From Oceanimonas smirnovii ATCC BAA-899 (GTDB taxonomy: Bacteria > Pseudomonadota > Gammaproteobacteria > Enterobacterales > Aeromonadaceae): 64,000 nt of DNA. A program made the position numbers and the translations under genes. Positions within the stretch are counted from its first letter, which is position 1; every line of letters begins with the position of its first letter. The notes under the pieces are model-generated. The model was not told the DNA's origin. It did not search any database and worked only from the letters and a program-made list of their open reading frames with translations. Shown here piece by piece: positions 53,316 through 62,431 of the stretch. Location: the NCBI RefSeq assembly GCF_000381965.1, contig NZ_KB908454.1, positions 186,001 to 250,000 of the forward strand, read 5' to 3'.

Positions 53316-53741
53316 GTGGACAAGTTCGACCAGAAAATTCTGTCTTTGCTCACGGAAAACGCCCGCATGGCGGTGGCCAGCATTGCCCGTGAGGTAAACC
53401 TGTCGCGTTCGGCGGTGTCGGAGCGCATCAAGAGCCTGGAAGAGCGGGGCATTATCAAGGGGTATCATGCCCGGGTGGGGCAGCCCAAGGGCGTGGTGCG
53501 GGCTTATTTTGCCCTTTGTTATCATGTGCGCCAGTGCGAGCAATATGCCGAGCCGCTGCGGGCCGTGCCGGAAATTAAGCTGTGCTACACCATCAGCGGC
53601 GAAACCGACATGCTGGTGTATGTGGAAGCCGAGTCAATGGAGCGGCTGGATGCCATTCGCCATATTATTGAGCACACACCTCATATTAAAACGGTGCGCA
53701 CTCACATGATTTTGGGCGAAGTGATTAATACCCTGTCTTAA
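53316..53741 (+). CDS. Lrp/AsnC-family transcriptional regulator
   Basis: The 141-residue protein has the Lrp-type DNA-binding domain at its start (DKFDQKILSLLTENARMAVA; VNLSRSAVSERIKSLEERGI) and a RAM ligand-binding domain after it (LCYTISGETDMLVYVEAESM). The frame is open back to 53238, but the GTG at 53316 with GAGG 5 bases upstream gives the normal family start. It likely controls the divergent amino-acid exporter. Confidence 0.92.
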   Translation: MDKFDQKILSLLTENARMAVASIAREVNLSRSAVSERIKSLEERGIIKGYHARVGQPKGVVRAYFALCYHVRQCEQYAEPLRAVPEIKLCYTISGETDMLVYVEAESMERLDAIRHIIEHTPHIKTVRTHMILGEVINTLS

Positions 53742-53750
53742 GGCCGTTTT

Positions 53751-55748
53751 ATGTTTATTTGCAAAGCGCATTGGCTGGGCCGGTTATTTAACCATCCGTT
53801 TGTGGCGGTAACTGCTTCGGCGCACGGTCCGGTGTTACATCTTAAGGATGAGCAGCATGCACTGGGCTGGCATGAGCTGCTGGCCCCGCCGCAGCTGGAG
53901 CAGGGGCGGTTGTTTCGCCAGCTGGTGCTGGACTGCCACGACGGCCAGCTGGTGTGCGCCTGGCTGCCTGCTGCCCGGGCCGGTGCGCTGGCACAACAGC
54001 TGGCGCTGGGCTGGTTTGAGTTTCACGGGGCGCGGGTGCTGCCGCTGGCGGAGCGCTGCCTGGCGCTGCTGGAAATGGGTTATTTGCGCTATTCCCGCTG
54101 GCAGCAGCTGAAGCTGTGGCTTGAAGACGAGCCGGTGCAGTGGCATGCCTTTACCCTGCCCGAGGGCCTGAGTGACCGTGTGTATGCGGCCTTTGAGCTG
54201 GTGGCCACCCTGCAGCAGGCAAATGACGACTGGCGTGAGCAGTGCACAGAGGAATATTGCCAGCAGGCGCTGAGAGAGCATAAAACGCTGTTTGATACTC
54301 TGGAGGCCCATCCGCTGACGGCTGCCCAGCGTCTGGCCTGCGTGACCGATGAAGATCATAACCTGGTGCTGGCCGGCGCCGGCTGCGGCAAAACCAGCGT
54401 GATGGCGGCGCGCACCGCGTTTTTGCTGGCATCCCATCAGGCCGATGCTCATGAGGTGCTGCTGCTGGCCTTTGGCAATGAGGCGGCGGCAGAAATGCGC
54501 CAGCGCCTGCCCGAACATGCCCGTGGTGTGCAGGTAAGCACCTTTCATGCCCTTGGGCTGAATATTATTACGCAGGCCACGGGGCGGGCTCCGGCACTGA
54601 GCGAGCTGGCCGGTAATGAGCAGCACAAACAGCGTGTGTTTGCCCGCTGGCTGGAGCAACTGGCCGGGGATGAAAGCTATGGCGTGCGCCTGCTGGCCTG
54701 GCTGCGCCAGCATCGTTTTCAGACGGTGCCAACCCCCGATTTTGCCCGCCTGGCCCGGGAGTGGGCCCCCCTGGTGGCGGCGCTTAAACTGTATGGCGCG
54801 CCCGAGCAGTTAACCCCGGAACAGGCTGAGCAGCTGGCACTGGTGCGGCCCTTGCTGGCGCGCTATCAGCAGCATTTATGCGAGCATAACGAAATTGACT
54901 TTGATGACATGATAGAGCAGGCCGCCGAGCTGGTGTACAGCGGCCGTTTTGTGGTGCCCTGGCGGCATGTGCTGGTGGATGAGTTTCAGGATATTTCTGA
55001 GCACAGGGCCGGCCTGCTGCTGGCACTGCGCAAGGCTGCCCCCGGGCTGGCACTGTTTTGCGTGGGCGACGACTGGCAGGCCATTTATCGCTTCACCGGG
55101 GCGGATGTGTCTGTGACCACCGGCTTTGCCGACTTTTTTGGAGCCAGTGCAGTAACGGCCCTTGATACTACCTTTCGTTTTAATAACGTGATTGAAAAGG
55201 TGGCCAGCCGCTTTGTTACCCGCAATCCGCAGCAGTTGCCCAAAACCCTGAGCACCCTTACCCGCACTGAAGGCCCCTGTGTGCATGTGCTGCCGGTTAC
55301 GGCCGATAACACCATGGATGCCGTGGCCCGCCTGCTGGGGCAAATTGCGGCGCAGCGGCCCGAGGCGAGTGTGTATGTGCTGTCTCGCTTTCGCTTTAGC
55401 CTGCCCGATGATGATCTGCTGGCCGGCTGGCGCAAACGCTTTGCCGGCCTGACCCTGAACGCCCAGACCCTGCACGGTGCCAAGGGCAAAGAGGCTGACT
55501 GTGTGATTGTGCTGGGCCTTGCCCGCGGCCACTACGGCTTTCCGCCTGAGAAAAAGCAGGCATCTTTGCTGGATGCACTGCTGCCCGCCGAAGAAGATTT
55601 TCCTCACGCCGAAGAGCGCCGGCTGTTTTATGTGGGCCTGACCCGCGCCCGCGAGCAGGTATTTCTGCTGGCCGACAGCCAACTGCCGTCACCTTTTGTA
55701 AAGGAGCTGCTGGAAGGCGGATATTCGGGAGTAAGCCGGTGGAAGTAA
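53751..55748 (+). CDS. helD: UvrD/Rep-family DNA helicase, HelD (helicase IV) type
   Basis: A superfamily 1 DNA helicase of 665 aa, close to E. coli helicase IV (684 aa). After a helD-type N-terminal region of about 190 residues come Walker A AGAGCGKTSVMAAR (about residue 203), VSTFHALGLNII, Walker B VLVDEFQDIS, GDDWQAIYRFTGADV, and C-terminal LHGAKGKEADCVIVLGLARG and LFYVGLTRAREQVFLL. It is a DNA repair and recombination enzyme unrelated to the surface genes. It begins 9 bases after the Lrp-family gene. Confidence 0.93.
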   Translation: MFICKAHWLGRLFNHPFVAVTASAHGPVLHLKDEQHALGWHELLAPPQLEQGRLFRQLVLDCHDGQLVCAWLPAARAGALAQQLALGWFEFHGARVLPLAERCLALLEMGYLRYSRWQQLKLWLEDEPVQWHAFTLPEGLSDRVYAAFELVATLQQANDDWREQCTEEYCQQALREHKTLFDTLEAHPLTAAQRLACVTDEDHNLVLAGAGCGKTSVMAARTAFLLASHQADAHEVLLLAFGNEAAAEMRQRLPEHARGVQVSTFHALGLNIITQATGRAPALSELAGNEQHKQRVFARWLEQLAGDESYGVRLLAWLRQHRFQTVPTPDFARLAREWAPLVAALKLYGAPEQLTPEQAEQLALVRPLLARYQQHLCEHNEIDFDDMIEQAAELVYSGRFVVPWRHVLVDEFQDISEHRAGLLLALRKAAPGLALFCVGDDWQAIYRFTGADVSVTTGFADFFGASAVTALDTTFRFNNVIEKVASRFVTRNPQQLPKTLSTLTRTEGPCVHVLPVTADNTMDAVARLLGQIAAQRPEASVYVLSRFRFSLPDDDLLAGWRKRFAGLTLNAQTLHGAKGKEADCVIVLGLARGHYGFPPEKKQASLLDALLPAEEDFPHAEERRLFYVGLTRAREQVFLLADSQLPSPFVKELLEGGYSGVSRWK

Positions 55749-55750
55749 TT

Positions 55751-55790
55751 AGCCCCTCTCCCTTTCAAGGGGGAGGTTGGGAGGGGGTTT
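55751..55790. repeat. Family A repeat, single unit
   Basis: One short unit, CCCCTCTCCCTTTCAAGGGG then GAGGTTGGGAGGGGG, lies between the convergent helD and DUF559 genes. Confidence 0.7.
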
Positions 55791-55796
55791 TCTCTC

Positions 55797-56168
55797 TTAG
55801 GGGGTTGTTGAAGAACGCACATATTCCATAATCACGGCCATCACGCCATCCAGATTCTGCATGACTTCCAGATTGGTAAACCGAAGCACATCAATACTCA
55901 AGCGGGATAAGTACAACGTTCTTTGCTGATCGTAGGCCAGCGCTGCTTCATTCAAAAAGTGGCTGTCACCATCAATTTCCAGTACCAGTTTTAAGCTTGG
56001 GCAGTAAAAATCAACGATATAGGGGCCAATGCCGTGCTGCCGCCGGAATTTGACGCCGGTTTGCCCGGCTCTGAGTTGCTGCCAGAGTATTCGTTCCGGT
56101 GCTGTCATTTCTTGCCGCAGTGCCCTGCGAAAGGGCAGCTGGGATTTGCGGTTGAAGGTGGTGCTCAT
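55797..56168 (-). CDS. DUF559 endonuclease-like protein
   Basis: This 123-residue protein matches the DUF559 family, a small PD-(D/E)XK-type fold related to very-short-patch repair endonucleases: TAPERILWQQLRAGQTGVKF, RRQHGIGPYIVDFYCPSLKL and VLEIDGDSH. The Asp and Glu of VDF and LEIDG are the expected metal ligands. No methylase accompanies it. Its cellular role is not known; it stands alone between repeat arrays. Confidence 0.85.
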   Translation of the reverse strand: MSTTFNRKSQLPFRRALRQEMTAPERILWQQLRAGQTGVKFRRQHGIGPYIVDFYCPSLKLVLEIDGDSHFLNEAALAYDQQRTLYLSRLSIDVLRFTNLEVMQNLDGVMAVIMEYVRSSTTP

Positions 56169-56196
56169 GGGAATAGTGTAGTGGAACCTGAAGCAA

Positions 56197-56410
56197 ACCC
56201 CTCCCTAGCCCTCCCCTTGAAAAGGGGAGGGAACAGTATGTGCTTCTCTCTCTTTTAAGGGGAGGCCGCTGTTTTGCTCCTCCCCCTTTTCAAGGGGGAG
56301 GGTGGGAGGGGGTTGAAGGCAAACCCCACCCTGACCCTTCACCTTGGAAAGGGGAGGGAACAGTATGTGCTCCTCTCCCCCTTGTTAAGGGTGAAGGCAG
56401 GGAGGGGGTG
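56197..56410. repeat. Family A array upstream of hpd
   Basis: This fills most of the 339-base gap between the DUF559 gene and hpd. It contains several hairpin units such as CCCTCCCCTTGAAAAGGGGA and CTCCCCCTTTTCAAGGGGGA, with G-rich spacers. No gene is visible in the gap. Confidence 0.8.
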
Positions 56411-56495
56411 TCTGTAATCATTTCTTTACACCTTCATTTCCTCCCCGGCTTCATTCTTCATCCCCGCCTCTATACTTAATCCGCCATGTTCGGGT

Positions 56496-56503
56496 GAGGA
56501 GGG
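56496..56503 (+). promoter_or_regulatory. Strong ribosome-binding site of hpd
   Basis: GAGGAGGG ends 4 bases before the ATG at 56508, a near-perfect Shine-Dalgarno sequence that fixes the start of hpd. Confidence 0.85.
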
Positions 56504-56507
56504 CGTT

Positions 56508-57584
56508 ATGGCGGCGAGTAACAATAATCTGTGGGAAAACCCGCTGGGCACTGACGGCTTTGAGTTTGTGGAATATGCCTCCACCGAGCCCGAGCGGCTG
56601 GCGCAGTTGTTTGAGCGGCTCGGGTTTGTGGCGGTATCGCGCCATCGCAGCAAAAATGTGACCCTGTATCGTCAGGGCGATATCAACTTTATTCTGAATG
56701 CCGAGCCCGACAGCCAGGCGGCGCGCTTTGCGCGGGAGCATGGCCCTTGTGCCAATGCCATGGCCTTTCGTGTGAAAGACGCAGCGGCGGCCATTCGCCG
56801 GCTGCAGGCCGACGGAGCCAAAGTTGTGCCGTCTGGTGCCGGCCCCATGGAGTTGCAGATCCCGGCCATTGAAGGCATAGGCGGCTCGCTTATTTATCTG
56901 GTAGACAGATACGGTGATCACAGCATTTATGATGTGGATTTTCGCCCCATTGAGGGCGTGGAGCGCCACCCGAAGGGCGTGGGGCTGACCTGCATTGATC
57001 ACCTTACTCATAATGTGGCCCGCGGCCATATGGACACCTGGTCCGGGTTTTATCAGCGGCTGTTTAATTTTCGCGAAATTCGCTATTTCGATATTGAAGG
57101 CAAGCTTACCGGGCTGCGCTCCCGGGCCATGACCAGCCCCTGCGGCAAAATTCGTATTCCCATTAATGAGTCTTCCGACGAGCACAGCCAGATTGAGGAG
57201 TTTTTGCGCCAGTATAAAGGCGAGGGCATTCAGCATATTGCTCTGGGCACCGGGGATATTTACCGCACGGTAGAGCAGCTGCGCGCCGGCGGCATGAGCT
57301 TTATGAGCACGCCCGACACTTACTATGAGCGTCTGAATGATCGCCTGCCCGGCCATGGTGAGGATGTGGCGCGCTTGCAACGCAATCGCATTTTAATGGA
57401 CGGTGCGCCTACTCAGGGGCAGGGGCTCTTGCTGCAGATTTTTACCGATACCGTGATTGGCCCCATTTTCTTTGAAATTATTCAGCGCAAGGGCAACGAG
57501 GGCTTTGGTGAAGGTAATTTTCAGGCGCTTTTTGAGTCTATTGAGGAGGATCAGATACGCAGAGGGGTGCTGAAGGCGGATTAG
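56508..57584 (+). CDS. hpd: 4-Hydroxyphenylpyruvate dioxygenase
   Basis: This non-heme iron enzyme converts 4-hydroxyphenylpyruvate to homogentisate in tyrosine breakdown. The iron ligands are recognisable: His in GLTCIDHLTHNVARG (about residue 164), His in GIQHIALGTGDI (about residue 245) and Glu in GPIFFEIIQRKGN (about residue 326). FGEGNFQALFESIE is the usual C-terminal end. Length (358 aa) is normal for bacteria. No other tyrosine-catabolic gene is adjacent. Confidence 0.96.
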   Translation: MAASNNNLWENPLGTDGFEFVEYASTEPERLAQLFERLGFVAVSRHRSKNVTLYRQGDINFILNAEPDSQAARFAREHGPCANAMAFRVKDAAAAIRRLQADGAKVVPSGAGPMELQIPAIEGIGGSLIYLVDRYGDHSIYDVDFRPIEGVERHPKGVGLTCIDHLTHNVARGHMDTWSGFYQRLFNFREIRYFDIEGKLTGLRSRAMTSPCGKIRIPINESSDEHSQIEEFLRQYKGEGIQHIALGTGDIYRTVEQLRAGGMSFMSTPDTYYERLNDRLPGHGEDVARLQRNRILMDGAPTQGQGLLLQIFTDTVIGPIFFEIIQRKGNEGFGEGNFQALFESIEEDQIRRGVLKAD

Positions 57585-57716
57585 TCTTCATTTTTTAATC
57601 CGATCCGTTTTTTATTTGAACGTAAGGTGGCAAAATAGCAGGACATGCTGTCAGCCATTCTTTACACCTTTAGCCGGGGTGGCTGATGATGCCAACAGGC
57701 TAAAACGAAAAACGGA

Positions 57717-59096
57717 GTGGGTGTGGTTAACAGTGTAAAGGGAGCCGGTGCCAGTCCGGCTCAGTGGTCCAGCCGGTTCGCTTTTATTATGGCGGCGGTG
57801 GGCTCGGCCGTGGGGCTTGGCAATATCTGGAAGTTTCCTTACATCACCGGCGAAAACGGCGGCGGTGCCTTTGTGCTGGTATATCTGGCCTGCATTGCCG
57901 TTATCGGCATTCCCATCATGATGGCAGAGGTAATGCTGGGCCGGCGCGGCGGCAAAAGCCCTATTGGCACCATGCAGGTGCTGGCTCAGGCCGAGGGCAA
58001 GTCTCGTGGCTGGGTGGGCATTGGCATTCTGGCCACTGTGGCCTCGTTTTTGATCCTGTCGTTTTACAGCGTGATTGCCGGCTGGACCATGCCCTATATC
58101 GTGTCGGCGGCCAGCGGTGAGCTGAGCAACATCAGTGCTGAACGCTCGGGTACCTTGTTTGATAACCTGCTGGCGTCGCCGGGGCAGCTGTTGCTGTGGC
58201 ACTCGGTATTTATGGGGTTAACCGTGCTGGTGTCGGCGGGCGGTGTGCGCCATGGTCTGGAGCGGGCGGTAACCAAGCTGATGCCGGCGCTGTTTGTGCT
58301 GCTGCTGATCCTGGTGGGTTATGCCACCACCACCGGGCATTTTGGTGAGGCGGTGGGCTTTTTGTTCCGGCCCGATTTTTCCAGCCTGACCGCCGAGGCG
58401 GTGCTGGTGGCGCTGGGCCATGCCTTTTTTACCCTGAGTCTGGCCAGCGGTGCCATGATGGCTTACGGCGCTTATCTCAACAAAAATGTGTCGATTGTGC
58501 GCACTTCCTTTACCGTGGCCATTCTTGATACCTGTGTGGCTCTGCTGGCGGGCCTGGCCATTTTTCCGGTGGTGTTTGCTAACGGTCTTGAAGCGGGTGC
58601 GGGGCCCGGTTTGATTTTTGTGACCCTGCCGGTGGCCTTTGGCCAGATGCCCGGCGGCAGCTTTTTTGCCCTGCTGTTTTTTGTGCTGCTGTTGTTTGCG
58701 GCCTGGAGTTCGTCTATTTCCATGCTGGAGTCGATGGTCAGCCACCTGCATGAGCGGGGCATCAGCCGGGTGAAAGCAGCCATTGGCGGCGGTGTTGTGG
58801 CCTGGCTGATTGGTATTACTACGCTGCTGTCGTTGAATATGTGGTCTGACTTTGCGCCGCTCAGCATGTTTGAGCGCTTTGAAGGCAAGACACTGTTTGA
58901 TTTGTACGACTATTTTACCGCCAACATCATGATGCCGCTGTGTGCGTTTCTTACCGCCATTTTCGCCGGCTGGGTAATGAAGCCGGCACACTCCGCCGCC
59001 GAGCTTGGCCAGCGCTGGCACGGCATTTGGTATGGCGTGATGCGCTATCTTACTCCCATTGCAGTGCTGATCGTGTTTTATACCAATTTGGGGTAA
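57717..59096 (+). CDS. Sodium-dependent transporter of the NSS family
   Basis: The protein has about eleven transmembrane segments and the NSS signature near its start (FIMAAVGSAVGLGNIWKFPY), then ENGGGAFVLVYLACIAVIG. Family members take up amino acids or similar compounds with Na+; the substrate here is not evident. Length (459 aa) is typical of bacterial members. The start is a GTG at 57717 (a second GTG is two codons on). It follows hpd by 132 bases, so a role in aromatic amino-acid uptake is possible but unproven. Confidence 0.92.
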   Translation: MGVVNSVKGAGASPAQWSSRFAFIMAAVGSAVGLGNIWKFPYITGENGGGAFVLVYLACIAVIGIPIMMAEVMLGRRGGKSPIGTMQVLAQAEGKSRGWVGIGILATVASFLILSFYSVIAGWTMPYIVSAASGELSNISAERSGTLFDNLLASPGQLLLWHSVFMGLTVLVSAGGVRHGLERAVTKLMPALFVLLLILVGYATTTGHFGEAVGFLFRPDFSSLTAEAVLVALGHAFFTLSLASGAMMAYGAYLNKNVSIVRTSFTVAILDTCVALLAGLAIFPVVFANGLEAGAGPGLIFVTLPVAFGQMPGGSFFALLFFVLLLFAAWSSSISMLESMVSHLHERGISRVKAAIGGGVVAWLIGITTLLSLNMWSDFAPLSMFERFEGKTLFDLYDYFTANIMMPLCAFLTAIFAGWVMKPAHSAAELGQRWHGIWYGVMRYLTPIAVLIVFYTNLG

Positions 59097-59192
59097 AGCT
59101 GGGGAGGTGTGAAGAGGGAGTAGTGACGAGTAGGTGAGGTGTGAAGAGGGAATAGTGAAGGGGCAGGGTAGTGAGCAGGGATGTGTGAAGAT

Positions 59193-59273
59193 CTCCTCCC
59201 CCTTTTTTAAGGGGGAGGCAGGGAGGGGGTGAAGCAAACCCCACCCTGGCCCTCCCCTTAAAAAGGGGAGGGA
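59193..59273. repeat. Family A array between the NSS gene and the chemotaxis receptor gene
   Basis: Two hairpin units (CTCCCCCTTTTTTAAGGGGG and CCTCCCCTTAAAAAGGGGAG) lie between convergent genes and could terminate both. The preceding stretch (59100-59190) is G/A-rich and holds two copies of AGGTGTGAAGAGGGA. Confidence 0.75.
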
Positions 59274-59299
59274 ATCTATGTGCCCCACTCCCTATCTCT

Positions 59300-60922
59300 T
59301 TAAACCTGAAACTTTTTCACCAGTTGGTTGAGTTGTTCGGCCAGGCGGGCCAGATCATTGCTGGAGGCGTTGGTCTGGTTGGCTCCGGCTGCTGTTTGCA
59401 CCGACAGATCCCGAATATTGACCAGGTTGCGGTCTACTTCCCGCGAGACCGAGGCCTGCTCTTCGGCGGCGCTGGCAATGGTCTGGTTTTGTTCGTTTAT
59501 CTGCATAATGGCTTCGGCAATCAGCTCCAGGGCTTCGCCGGCTTCCAGTGCAATTTGCCGGGTCTGGGCGCTGCGCTCGGTGCTGACCTGAATGGCGTTT
59601 ACCGTGTCGTTGGTTTCGCCCTGAATGGCGTGCATCATGGCCTCAATTTCTTTGGTGGAGTCCTGAGTGCGGTGCGCCAGTGCGCGTACTTCGTCGGCCA
59701 CCACGGCAAAGCCGCGGCCCGACTCACCGGCCCGGGCGGCTTCAATGGCGGCGTTCAGCGCCAGCAGGTTGGTTTGCTCGGCAATGCCGCGGATCACATC
59801 CAGCACGGTGCCAATGTCGCGCACCCGGGTTGCCAGGCTTTCTACCCCATGGCGGGTATTGGTAATTTCCTGCTCCAGCTCTGCCACCGTATTAATGGTG
59901 TGAGAAACCTTGTCGCGGCCAATGCGGGCCTTGTCGTCGGCGGTGTCTGAGTTCTGTGAGGTAGCGGCGGCATTGCGGGCCACTTCTTCCACGGCAGAGG
60001 TCATTTCGTTAACGGCGGTGGCGGCCTGCTCCAGTTCATCGCTTTGTTGCTGCAGGGTGCGGGTAGACTGATCCGTGACCACATTGAGCTCTTCGGCGGT
60101 GGAGGCCAGCTGGTTGGATGAGTCATTAATTTCCACTATGGTCTGCTTGAGCCGTTGCTGCATGTCCCGCAGGGCACGAATCATGTCGCCGGCTTCGTCG
60201 TTGGCATCGTCATTAAACTGGCTGGTGAGGTTGCCGGATGCGATGGTGCGGCTGACCTCTACCGCCTTGCGAATGGGCAGCAGCAGGCTGCGGCTGAACA
60301 ACAGGGCCAGCACTATCACCAGGGCAATGGCCACCAGAATGGCGACCACCATAATGGTGCTGGATGAAGAAATCATGTTATTGGTGACGGCGGCGGCGGT
60401 GTTGGCCCGGGTTCTCTGATCTGCGCCCAGCTCATTCAGATAATTGGTAACCTGCAGTCCGGTGCCGTCAAAGTCCTGATAACGGAACTGCTCTGCCAGC
60501 TCCAGCTGGCCGGCGTTGATCATGCCAATAAGCCGTTGTTGCAGCTGATCATATTTTTCTTTGCTGGCGCTGATATCGGCCATCAGCCGGCTGCCTGTTT
60601 CCGACTCGATATAACTGCTCATTTCCTGCATATTGCTTTGAAAACTGGACTCCAGCTCCTGCAGCCGGGAAAGGGCATTCTGGCGGCGCTGGGGCGTGTC
60701 GGCATAGAGGGCGTTAAGGGTGTAAAGCCGGATTAACAGAAAATCCCGGCGTATTTCACCCACCTTGATGGCGGCGGGAATGCGCCGGTCGGCCATGATG
60801 TTGACTTCATCGCCTACACGGCTGAATTGCAGTATGGCGGTTAACCCGAGCAGCAGGGTAACAAGACCCAGGGCGCTGAACGACAGAACCGAACGGGGGC
60901 CAATTTTCAGTTTTCTCAGCAT
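59300..60922 (-). CDS. Methyl-accepting chemotaxis protein
   Basis: A transmembrane chemoreceptor of 540 residues. An N-terminal transmembrane segment ([20 protein letters not shown]) is followed by a periplasmic four-helix-bundle ligand domain (about residues 35-185), a second transmembrane segment ([20 protein letters not shown]), a HAMP domain and the signalling hairpin with [17 protein letters not shown]. There is no C-terminal CheR-binding pentapeptide (it ends KKFQV). The ligand is unknown. Confidence 0.94.
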   Translation of the reverse strand: MLRKLKIGPRSVLSFSALGLVTLLLGLTAILQFSRVGDEVNIMADRRIPAAIKVGEIRRDFLLIRLYTLNALYADTPQRRQNALSRLQELESSFQSNMQEMSSYIESETGSRLMADISASKEKYDQLQQRLIGMINAGQLELAEQFRYQDFDGTGLQVTNYLNELGADQRTRANTAAAVTNNMISSSSTIMVVAILVAIALVIVLALLFSRSLLLPIRKAVEVSRTIASGNLTSQFNDDANDEAGDMIRALRDMQQRLKQTIVEINDSSNQLASTAEELNVVTDQSTRTLQQQSDELEQAATAVNEMTSAVEEVARNAAATSQNSDTADDKARIGRDKVSHTINTVAELEQEITNTRHGVESLATRVRDIGTVLDVIRGIAEQTNLLALNAAIEAARAGESGRGFAVVADEVRALAHRTQDSTKEIEAMMHAIQGETNDTVNAIQVSTERSAQTRQIALEAGEALELIAEAIMQINEQNQTIASAAEEQASVSREVDRNLVNIRDLSVQTAAGANQTNASSNDLARLAEQLNQLVKKFQV

Positions 60923-60958
60923 GGTGTTGCCTCTTTATTTGATAATGGCGCGCATCAT

Positions 60959-60978
60959 GACAGTGCTGTTGCACTGTC
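60959..60978. repeat. 8-bp perfect inverted repeat in the receptor leader
   Basis: GACAGTGC-tgtt-GCACTGTC lies 37 bases upstream of the chemoreceptor start. It may be an operator or a leader hairpin; no T-run follows in the direction of transcription. Confidence 0.5.
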
Positions 60979-61057
60979 TTTTTGCGAAGGATCAATAAAG
61001 GCAGTATAGGCACCAAAATGGTTTCATAGGGAACTTGAATACAGCTCTGAGTAAACC

Positions 61058-62431
61058 TTAACCCGGCGTCTGCAGGCCGTATCTTTCTATTTTCTTCAGC
61101 AGCCCCTGGCGGGACAGGCCCAGCGCCTGGGCGGCGTGAGTGCGGTTGTTGTCGTGGCTGGCCAGGGCGTTGGTGATCAGGGTGATTTCCAGTGCCCGCA
61201 CCTGGGCATCAAGAGTGTCGCCGGCGGGAAGCACCGAAAACGGGCTGCTGTTTCTGGCATCCGGATACAAGAGGGCAATGTCGTCCAGGGTGATAACCCC
61301 GCCCTGCGCAATGGCCGCCACGCTGTCCAGGGTGCTTTTCAGCTCGCGCACATTGCCCGGCCAGCGCCGCTGAATAAACCAGTTAAAGGCGGCGGTGTCG
61401 GGGTGCAGCGGTGGCCGGCCGCTGCCCTGGGCCTGTAGTTCCAGAAAGTGGCTGATCAGCAGCGGAATGTCTTCCGGGCGCTGATCCAGTGCCTGGGTTT
61501 CTATGGTCACGCCCTTGATGCGGTAGAACAAGTCTTCCCGGAATTCGCCGCTGGCCACTTTATCGGGCAGGCTGGCGTTAGTGGCGGAAATAAGCCGGAC
61601 GTTAATGGTTTCAAGCTCACGCCCGCCCACCGGATAAAAGCTGCCTTCCTGCAGTACTCTCAGCAGTTTTACCTGCATAGCCAGGGGCATATCGCCAATT
61701 TCATCCAGAAACAAGGTGCCGCCGTCGGCCAGCTTGAGCAGGCCGGCCTTGTTGCGATCGGCCCCGGTAAAGGCCCCTTTGGTATGGCCGAACAGCTCGC
61801 TTTCCAGCAGCTCGGCAGGAATGGCCCCGCAGTGCACGGAAATAAAAGGGCCATGAGCCCGGCTGCTGAGATCATGAATGGCGCGGGAGATCACTTCCTT
61901 GCCGGTGCCGGACGGGCCGGTGACCAGCACCCGTACATCGGTGGGAGCAATGCGGCTGACCAGCGCCCGTGTGTTGTTCATGGCCGGTGAAGCCCCAATC
62001 AGGGTGGTAATGGGGTGCTGTTTGCTGATGCGGGTTTTCAGGCTGTTGAGTTCGCGCACCAGCTGATGCTTGGTAATGGCCCGGCGGATCACCACTGCCA
62101 GCAGATCCGGATCCATGGGTTTGGCCAGCAGATCCCAGGCTCCCTGGCGCAGGGCTTCCAGTGCCAGTTCGCGCTCGCCGTGACCGGTCAGAATGATCAC
62201 CGGTCTGTCGGTAAATTCCGGCAGCGCGGCCAGCGTCTGGCGCGGATCAAAGGCTGGCGGCATAGAAAGATCCAGCAGGATCAAGTCGGCATCCACCCTG
62301 GTGAGCAGCTCACGCAGATCATCCAGGCTGGCCCCTGTGTGCACTTCATAGCCCTCAGCCTGCAGCCATTGGCTGCTCAGGGTGCGAAAGGCGGGTTCGT
62401 CGTCAATTACCACAATGCGGGCGTTGCTCAT
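61058..62431 (-). CDS. Sigma-54-dependent response regulator, NtrC family
   Basis: Three domains are clear. A receiver domain (residues about 5-120; acidic pocket VIDDEP, phospho-acceptor Asp in LILLDLSMP) is followed by an AAA+ domain (about 140-370; Walker [11 protein letters not shown], the sigma-54-contact loop [24 protein letters not shown]) and a Fis-type helix-turn-helix ([20 protein letters not shown]). It activates sigma-54 promoters when phosphorylated by the neighbouring kinase, whose gene it overlaps by 4 bases. The signal and targets are unknown. Confidence 0.95.
   Translation of the reverse strand: MSNARIVVIDDEPAFRTLSSQWLQAEGYEVHTGASLDDLRELLTRVDADLILLDLSMPPAFDPRQTLAALPEFTDRPVIILTGHGERELALEALRQGAWDLLAKPMDPDLLAVVIRRAITKHQLVRELNSLKTRISKQHPITTLIGASPAMNNTRALVSRIAPTDVRVLVTGPSGTGKEVISRAIHDLSSRAHGPFISVHCGAIPAELLESELFGHTKGAFTGADRNKAGLLKLADGGTLFLDEIGDMPLAMQVKLLRVLQEGSFYPVGGRELETINVRLISATNASLPDKVASGEFREDLFYRIKGVTIETQALDQRPEDIPLLISHFLELQAQGSGRPPLHPDTAAFNWFIQRRWPGNVRELKSTLDSVAAIAQGGVITLDDIALLYPDARNSSPFSVLPAGDTLDAQVRALEITLITNALASHDNNRTHAAQALGLSRQGLLKKIERYGLQTPG

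Noticed and set aside
58218-59288. Minus-strand open frame of 356 codons opposite the NSS transporter gene
   Set aside because: Its translation is rich in His, Gln and Arg, as expected for the complement of a membrane-protein gene, and has no start context.
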